Source: Leptodontidium sp. MPI-SDFR-AT-0119 (lineage: Eukaryota > Ascomycota > Leotiomycetes > Helotiales > Leptodontidiaceae). From it: a stretch of DNA of 64,000 nt. The stretch's first letter is position 1. The number at the start of each line of letters is the position of its first letter. The position numbers and the translations under genes are program-made. The notes beneath the pieces are model-generated. The model was not told where the DNA came from. It did not search any database and worked only from the letters and a program-made list of their open reading frames with translations. The DNA lies in contig JAHLEZ010000008.1 in NCBI GenBank assembly GCA_020726505.1, positions 2,108,001 to 2,172,000 of the forward strand, written 5' to 3'. Below are positions 58,401 to 64,000 of this stretch, in pieces.

Positions 58401-60171
58401 GGCAGTCCTACCTTCCGTGCAGCCACCCGTGGCAGCAGCTGTGGTTGACCCGAAACCAACCTCAATATTCACCCCCCAGCCGAAGAATGAGGCACCGTCA
58501 ATCTTCGCAAAGCAGCCGGCGGTCCAAGGATCGTCGATTTTCACGAAGCAGCCGGTGAATAGTACCACATCATTCTTTCCCAGTCAAACAACAAACGGCA
58601 CATCGACATTCTTTCCCAAGCAGCAGGTGGGTGGAGAGGGTTCTTTTCCCACACAACCGTCACCGCCGAAAGAGCCGCCTGGGAGTCAAGCTCCTCCCAC
58701 ATTCTCCTTCGCTCCAACACCTCTGACACAAACCGTTGCATCGTCTCCATTACCGGCACCATCTACAGCTGTGCCTAAACAGGTTTCCTTCTTTCCCCAG
58801 AAGCCGTTCTCGAACTCGCCACTCCCTGCAACGGTATCCACGCTATCACAGCCTGCTCCCCAGCCTCAGCCTCCACCGAGTCAGCCACTGTCTGGGTTTT
58901 TTGGAACACCTATCCCACTGGTCTCCAGTCATGGCACATCTGTTATTGGAGCCACTCAATCACAAAGCAATACGCCGAAAGATAGCCCTAGAGTTCCTGC
59001 CTTGCCACCTTTCACAACTACCCTGCAGAACCCAGCCTTCGTTGCAAAGCCTGCTTCCCCGCCCTTCGATAGATTCGCTGGGTTGACAGATTGGTTCGCC
59101 CTTGGCAGTGAAGGCATTGTGGAACAGTTTACCTCATTCCAGGTAGAAACTATTCTGCGGGCCGCAGCAAAGCAGTTTGCGAAAGAAGAAAATGTACGAG
59201 CTACCAGAGAGGCAGAGGAGTCAGCCCGTGCCGAGGCGGATCTCTTTAGGTACCGGAGCTTGGCCACAAAGTATGGGTATTTGTGGAGGGAACAGGCCCA
59301 TTTGCGGTGGCTGAAGCGAAGAGGAAGGGAAGCTCGAAAAGCTCGGCGGGAGATGGCAGAGAGCTTCAGGGCATCAAAGGCAGCACAATCGGCTGCTGTA
59401 GTAGAAGACTTCCGCGCCTCGACCACCAAGCAGAGGCAGGGCAGCCTGGAAAGTCTTCTTGGTGCAACTGGCATTTTGAATGGAGTTCATGATGCGGCTG
59501 GCGAAGTCGGAGCGATTGTACAAGAAGATCGCAAACCTTCCCACAGACGTCAACGATCGCAACGTTCGGAGCGATCTATGACTAGCCAGTCCTCCACAGC
59601 GAGCAAGCACAAACGTGTCAAGTCAGAGAATCCTTTGCGTCGCTCTCTGATGTCCGACCCCACTTACCTGCAAGGTGGTTCGAGGATTCACCTCTTATCC
59701 GACCGCAGCATGCGAGATGAGCAGCATCGTCCTCAAGTCAGTGGAGTACAGACTGACTACTTCCGCCTCAAGGCTAGAGGCATCTCAACTCTTCACGACG
59801 GAACACCGCTTGCAAACTCGGCAGTGCAAAACATGCTGAAAAAGAAGCGCTCCTTCGATGGCTTTATCAAGCCTGCAACACCTCAGCAGTCAAAACAACA
59901 AACGACACCGAGAAGCGTCCCGATCAAACGTGCAGCACGACCTGAGATGGATGGTGAATATGGTGACCAAGTGGAGGATGTCGAAGTTCTGAAGGCAAGG
60001 GCAAGGGCTGTCATGTCAGGAAGGAAAGATTCAGGACAGAAGCGGTCATTTGATGATGAGGACGAAGATTTGTTTGCGAGGGCGAAGCGAATTAGAGAGA
60101 TGATGGAGGAGGGTGAAGAATACTACAGAAGGGAATTGGAGAGGGAATCGGGGAGCCGGAGTACATCATAG
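55456..60171 (+). CDS. SAC3: SAC3/GANP, TREX-2 mRNA export scaffold
   Basis: Single uninterrupted exon, 1571 residues. SAC3 holds TREX-2 (Sac3-Thp1-Sem1-Sus1-Cdc31) at the nuclear pore and couples transcription to mRNA export. Residues 1-50 are Arg/Gly-rich. Residues about 140-470 form an FG-repeat zone with many NPFG/NPFNKPS units, like a nucleoporin. The SAC3/GANP domain begins near 520 (GTCEEMCPEFEKIERLVESR) and runs to about 840. It includes AALRRTVDYLMKDVLTEANI and FLWNRTRAIRRDFVFHSFMS. A second Pro/Gln/Phe-rich zone with FxxP repeats follows. A helical segment near 1218-1300 (QVETILRAAAKQFAKEENVR) matches the Cdc31/Sus1-binding region by position. The C-terminus is charged (ARAKRIREMMEEGEEYYRRE). 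The strong N-terminal FG zone resembles human GANP. Confidence 0.95.
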   Translation: MQLGRQGSNRNQRANRSSRGRGQDSMSRGAGSTVGLNSSGKWTDDSPIPKGPVAMRETTNIPQSWTRGRKNKKPYSKGPKAGTPSEPGVPNAFEKERLENAAKRAQREKGTMVNGRGGRGNGSYTNKPNRFSNTATEQKPGPFSKPPSPTTTTPFAQAPAAAPSSFGSAAPATFNPFAPKSSTPSSANTSTSNSNPFGAPPKSEGAVNPFGKPAATTFGAASTTNTSTNPFNKPSSNSNPFGAPSKLDAAVNPFGKPASSPFGVASPAETTTNPFNKPSSTSNPFGAPSNTAGTPAASSVFGAQSSNPWSKPSSGVFGTQLTPSSFAGASTNGDEFSNTPAQSKPSPFGTPSSTSFTGFPSNSNNTFGSIGGNNTSTFGSIKNSFGASNGTSSSPGVFAKPTANGTSLKPSPVPTSKPGVTSNSPMFSKPPSSFGSPAAAKPAANSLAAKVEQQLKKDRIVPPPMPTYDLMFERQLLSIPEMFQHLQNYKAYQDKVRSSLMKAGLIDDPEKPKSLKDAIDFKGTCEEMCPEFEKIERLVESRVDVSEKGIQPDGTPTRHAVMDKMVKILARSSAGQSAPLPSEVRTTAALRRTVDYLMKDVLTEANISKVHGFLWNRTRAIRRDFVFHSFMSPPELVDQVYCLETIARFHTISLHLMSKPENYSETFDTHQEFEQLGNTMISLMQAYGDCKANGVVCKNEAEFRAYLVVIQRKSNPGLLEMVHSWGWDLFEAKEVKIALAMAEALGNNWDMHGPLKPTAPTDIAQNAFSRFFDIVEDKNTSYTMACFAEIWFNDAREAIVRTILASYRKQRNQIKDWTVPVLNEYLRFDDENDVIPWCEARDIVFEEADGLTYLSMEPGNNLNHIEGKQYHSQPYVEKKRGNHSLQHVLYNTVYEEAGNESPPSEEEEEGLFVKQSDPVPKPIDTAKASPSNPPITQGFGQGPDFPASTPPPVQESQPKPASLFDRIGTPNTFDGFTDFSPAAVLPSVQPPVAAAVVDPKPTSIFTPQPKNEAPSIFAKQPAVQGSSIFTKQPVNSTTSFFPSQTTNGTSTFFPKQQVGGEGSFPTQPSPPKEPPGSQAPPTFSFAPTPLTQTVASSPLPAPSTAVPKQVSFFPQKPFSNSPLPATVSTLSQPAPQPQPPPSQPLSGFFGTPIPLVSSHGTSVIGATQSQSNTPKDSPRVPALPPFTTTLQNPAFVAKPASPPFDRFAGLTDWFALGSEGIVEQFTSFQVETILRAAAKQFAKEENVRATREAEESARAEADLFRYRSLATKYGYLWREQAHLRWLKRRGREARKARREMAESFRASKAAQSAAVVEDFRASTTKQRQGSLESLLGATGILNGVHDAAGEVGAIVQEDRKPSHRRQRSQRSERSMTSQSSTASKHKRVKSENPLRRSLMSDPTYLQGGSRIHLLSDRSMRDEQHRPQVSGVQTDYFRLKARGISTLHDGTPLANSAVQNMLKKKRSFDGFIKPATPQQSKQQTTPRSVPIKRAARPEMDGEYGDQVEDVEVLKARARAVMSGRKDSGQKRSFDDEDEDLFARAKRIREMMEEGEEYYRRELERESGSRSTS

Positions 60172-61367
60172 ACGGTGTACAGCATAGCATTGGGAGTTTA
60201 TGAGCATGGAAAATATTTGGTCGCTAGGCTGCGATGGCGTTCTTCGGAAATAATGCATCTACGAGGCGTTTTCAGTGGGCTTGTTTGTATATGCAGAAGG
60301 ATACCCTTTTGGTCTGTGGGAATGAGCGAGAAAACTCTGTGTATGAAATATGATTTGTGGTACCATCTTTTGTCTCTACTGTTCAATTTGACATCTGTGA
60401 TCTCGTTTGGTGTGATGGGCTTCAATTGATCTGGCGACAGGCTGGTACGTGAGGCAAAAGAGGCTTGGTGAGGGTTATGGTCAGGTCCAAATTCGACATC
60501 GAATAGACATCCAAAAAGAACAAGGGGCTTCAGACATGAGGCTTGAGAGTCCCAGGAAATTCTTTGAGGGTTGAGACTGTCTTTGACTGTCTTTCCCACA
60601 GTTCTCGGTTTTCGATCATGAGGTTGTACAGGTTCCTTTCAGTTTGTATATATTGCTTCAGCCACCTCGGAGTGCCATCCAAGAATGACTCGGGGAGATT
60701 ATCGTTGGCGTGTGCAGGGACTTGAAATCACAATGACTGGACCTGGCAAAGACACGGCAAAAAGACTCTCTATTCATGACAGTAGGCATGTCGCTCCCAA
60801 GAGATACCTTTCGCCGATGAAGTGGTCTTATGTTATGTGAATTTGTATCAGGGCATATCCAAAATGGAATGTCTATTGGTCATCAAACAAAGATACAGCT
60901 GTGGGATTTCAGATACCGTAACATAACCTCCCAATTCTCGGTATTCGATGATTCGTTCCACTTCATGGACAGGTTCTCACAATGGTGTCCCAGGCCGCCT
61001 TCGGAAAATGTTGCAGGACAAAGGACAAAACTTAACTTTCTTTCAAGGACCTCCAATATTGAAGCCAACGGCTCTACTCATGATTTGGTTAGCATTCGAC
61101 TTGGGAAAGTTAAATGGCCCCATGATTTTCTCTGAAGCAGCCGCCGAGATGGGACAGTCCAGGTTGAAAGACATGACAGGTGATTTTGCAGGGGATCACA
61201 TGATCTAAAGCTAGACTGATAATGGTTAGCTCAACACCACGAAAATTAGCTTCGGTAAAAATTAAATGGAAGCTCAAGAATATTTCGAGTTCGATGTCCA
61301 GGAGGAGCTTCGATATTCACATCCATACAACGACACGGAAAAGGGATCCTCGGAACAGTCAGACAAT
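60172..61367. other. Intergenic between SAC3 and CBF5
   Basis: About 1.2 kb. Frames at 60198-60599 minus and 60830-61135 plus overlap others and lack motifs. The last 100 bp keep the CBF5 frame open back to an ATG at 61266, probably leader. Nothing else seen. Confidence 0.55.
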
Positions 61368-62975
61368 ATGGCTATGATCGTTGCGCCCAAGGATGCGGAC
61401 TATACCATCAAGCCCGAAGCTGCCACTCCAGCAGCAGATTCGAGCGAATGGCCTCTTCTGCTGAAGAACTACACCAATTGTACGATTTTCTGCTCCAATT
61501 GCTGCAGAGATGGTGGACTGACTGATTGATAGTACTTGTACGCACTGGACACTTCACTCCCATTCCAGTTGGCTGCAATCCTCTCAATCGCGACCTCAAA
61601 TCATACATCAGTTCCGGTGTGATCAACCTCGACAAGCCCTCCAACCCCTCCAGTCACGAAGTCGTCGCATGGGTGAAGCGCATGCTGAGGTAGACAAACC
61701 AATGATTGATGAATTGACCAACCATATTAACTTTAAATTAGAGTTGAGAAAACTGGTCACAGTGGTACCCTCGACCCCAAGGTTACTGGATGCTTGATCG
61801 TCTGCATTGACCGCGCAACAAGACTTGTCAAGTCGCAACAAGGTGCTGGAAAGGAGTATGTCTGCGTTATCAGATTGCACGATAAACTTCCAGGTGGTGA
61901 GGCACAATTCGCGCGAGCTCTCGAGACCTTGACTGGTGCCCTCTTCCAACGTCCTCCTTTGATCTCCGCCGTCAAGCGACAACTCCGTATCCGAACCATC
62001 CACGAAAGCAAGCTGTACGAGTTCGACAATGAGAGACACTTGGGCGTTTTCTGGGTCAGTTGCGAAGCAGGAACCTATATCCGTACACTTTGTGTTCATT
62101 TGGGTCTGTTGCTGGGTGTTGGAGCTCATATGCAAGAGTTGCGCCGAGTCCGAAGTGGTGCTATGGATGAGACCAAGGGCATGGTCACTCTCCACGATGT
62201 TTTGGATGCCCAATGGATGCAAGACAACACCCGAGATGAGTCCTACCTGAGGAGAGTGATTTCACCTCTTGAGACTCTTCTCACCACCTACAAGAGAATT
62301 GTCGTCAAGGACAGTGCTGTTAATGCTGTATGCTATGGTGCCAAGTTGATGATTCCTGGTTTACTGCGATATGGTATGGTTTTCTAATCCGCACAATTTT
62401 CAACGCTAACAACCCCTTCAGAGTCTGGTATTGAAGTTCACGAGGAGGTTGTATTGATGACTACTAAGGGTGAGGCTATTGCCTTGGGAATTGCACAAAT
62501 GTCAACAGTTGAGCTCTCAACTTGCGATCACGGAGTCGTCGCGAAGGTCAAGCGTTGCATCATGGAGCGCGACCTTTACCCAAGAAGATGGGGACTTGGA
62601 CCTGTTGCTTTGGAGAAGAAGAAGATGAAGGCTGATGGCAAGCTTGACAAATACGGCCGAGCCAACGAAGCTACCCCCGCCAAGTGGAACAACGAATACA
62701 AGGACTTCAATGCTCCTCTCGATGGTGCTGTCCCAGCAAGCACAGTCGCTGCCCCAGAAGCTCCTGCACAGATCGCCGCCTCGTCGCCAGCTGCTACACC
62801 CGACCCAGATGTTTCTATGATCAGCAACGGTGCAGAGGAAAGCAGCAAGAAGCGCAAGAGACATGAAGGCGAGACAGCGGAAGAGAAGGCCGAGCGCAAG
62901 CGCAAGAAGAAGGAGAAGAAAGAGAAGAAGGCGAAGAAAGAGGGCAAGAAGGTCGAGGATAGCGATAGTGATTGA
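61368..62975 (+). CDS. CBF5: CBF5/dyskerin, H/ACA snoRNP pseudouridine synthase
   Basis: Four exons (61368-61479, 61533-61689, 61742-62373, 62422-62975) give 484 residues with closed phases. CBF5 converts uridines to pseudouridine in rRNA, guided by H/ACA snoRNAs, in the nucleolus. The N-terminal dyskerin-like segment is [13 protein letters not shown] and [20 protein letters not shown]. The TruB catalytic motif [13 protein letters not shown] places the catalytic aspartate near residue 101. [19 protein letters not shown] and [10 protein letters not shown] follow. The PUA domain covers about 285-370 ([16 protein letters not shown] to AIALGIAQM). The C-terminal tail holds the Lys/Glu-rich (KKE) repeats of fungal CBF5. 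The start [12 protein letters not shown] was chosen by family resemblance; an in-frame ATG at 61266 adds 34 residues. Confidence 0.96.
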
Positions 62976-63230
62976 TCGGGTGAATGTGGGACATTGGCTT
63001 GTTTGCTGTGCATATTCCATACGGCGTTAGTGTATCATACTTGCTGAAGGGCAGGGTAAGGTCAAAAGCGGAGTTTGTAGGAAATTGAAATTTTGATAAA
63101 GTATCCCCGTTCCAGAAATGGGTGTGATTCTTCTCAACAGGTATGATTTCTCATTGAAGCTTTGCTTGGCATACTTTTTTGGTCTGAACATGCTTCCTGA
63201 TGGAGAGATTTTTAAATTATAATTTCTTCA

Positions 63231-64000
63231 TTACAGTATTCCGCTAGTATTTTGGTAGCGATGCTCTTCAGCGAAATCATACATCGTCTGGTAGTTCCTA
63301 CACTGATGTTCCACATTCCATCCATTCACACCTTTCACTCCTGAATCCTTCCCGGTCAACTCGAACGCCGGCTCCAGCGTCATATCTCCTGCACACATTA
63401 CGCCTTGGCGAAGATAGTCGAAGCAATGAGCAAGATGCGTGCTATGATCCGTATGCGAGGAATCATTCTCGTTACTCATACTCTCGAAAGCTGCTTTGAG
63501 ACCTGCCTGCAAATGACGTTAACACAAGGTATGCTATGAAGGGCATGAATAGGAAGGGACTTACTATGCAATGCAGTTGATGGAACATGGAAATGCAGAA
63601 GTATTCATTCTTCACTTCTACTCCTCCATCTTCTAGCGGAACTTCAACGGGGATCTCGACAAAGCCTCTTCCTGCTAGAAGGAGTCAAAAGGCAAGCCAC
63701 ATAGTATTGAAAGATTGGGATGAACCTACGTGGCATCAGCTTTGCCCACACATCATTCTTTGTCCTCTGGACCTCGAAATCTACAAAGCCATTGAATACC
63801 ACCGTCTGATCACGAGGGACTGTTACACATCAGCAAAAGTGCCACCAACACCACCAAAAGTCCCAGACATCAACATACTATCAGGTATCCTCGGCGAAAC
63901 TGCCGTACTTTGAAAGAGCTCTGGATGAAATATTATAGCCAATGCCAAAGACATGGACATGGCATAAAGTCCGGAGATGGCGAAGAAAGCTATCCGATAA
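63231..64000 (-). CDS. UstYa/DUF3328-like oxidase, 5' end beyond the window
   Basis: Exons visible on the minus strand: 63879-64000 (continuing past the edge), 63730-63819, 63565-63674 and 63231-63506; phases join across all introns. The first visible exon encodes a transmembrane helix (IAFFAISGLYAMSMSLALAI). Then come FVDFEVQRTKNDVWAKLMPP and GRGFVEIPVEVPLEDG. The family signature follows: MFHQLHC and, after the last intron, HLAHCFDYLRQGVMCAGDMT, i.e. two HxxHC motifs. The end has GWNVEHQCRNYQTMYDF. UstYa-like proteins are copper-type oxidases of fungal ribosomal-peptide (ustiloxin, asperipin, cyclochlorotine) pathways, and are widespread also outside known clusters. Both HxxHC motifs are intact. 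Whether a peptide precursor lies to the right cannot be seen. Confidence 0.88.

Noticed and set aside
62830..63030. Very Arg-rich plus-strand frame overlapping the end of CBF5
   Set aside because: Out-of-frame reading of the Lys/Glu-rich CBF5 tail.

Overview
The window is nuclear DNA of a filamentous ascomycete (Pezizomycotina). A Leotiomycetes-like fungus is my best guess from the overall look of the proteins, but that is inference. The support is: protein-coding genes on both strands with short introns (about 45-90 nt), GTRAGT-type donors, CTAAC/CTGAC-like branch points and YAG acceptors; low-complexity fungal versions of eukaryotic housekeeping proteins; and two lineage-typical fungal families (2EXR/F-box-like and UstYa/DUF3328). 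I saw no tRNA, rRNA, CRISPR array, intact transposon or bacterial-style operon.

Layout. 1-6.5 kb: a seven-exon 2EXR-like gene, then a 3.5-kb gene-free tract with a G-rich repeat. 6.5-16 kb: translation factor eIF4G behind a long uORF-bearing leader, a DUF1772 membrane protein and a second 2EXR-like gene. 16.7-28.2 kb: the transcription-coupled repair ATPase RAD26/CSB, the DYRK kinase YAK1 and an RRM protein. 28.8-33.1 kb: a 1350-residue disordered protein I do not recognise, with two KEN boxes. 33.4-40.6 kb: a mitochondrial PPR-type protein divergent from POL1 (DNA polymerase alpha). 41.1-43.4 kb: three tandem small genes that share an N-terminal motif and end in one membrane helix. 43.8-50.3 kb: a third 2EXR-like gene with an in-frame stop, the GTPase RBG1/DRG1, a SPO12-like cell-cycle protein, and an acyl-CoA dehydrogenase ending in SKL. 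51.2-63 kb: LSG1 and LTV1 back to back, SAC3, and CBF5. At the right edge is a partial UstYa-like oxidase gene.

Functionally most of the window is core machinery: translation, ribosome assembly and mRNA export, genome replication and repair, and growth/cell-cycle signalling. LSG1 and LTV1 act on the late 60S and 40S particles and share a 276-bp promoter region. SAC3 (mRNA export) and CBF5 (rRNA pseudouridylation) lie just beyond.

The best candidate for something undescribed is the tandem trio of predicted tail-anchored proteins at 41.1-43.4 kb. All intron coordinates were read by eye from splice signals and reading-frame continuity, and were not confirmed with transcripts.
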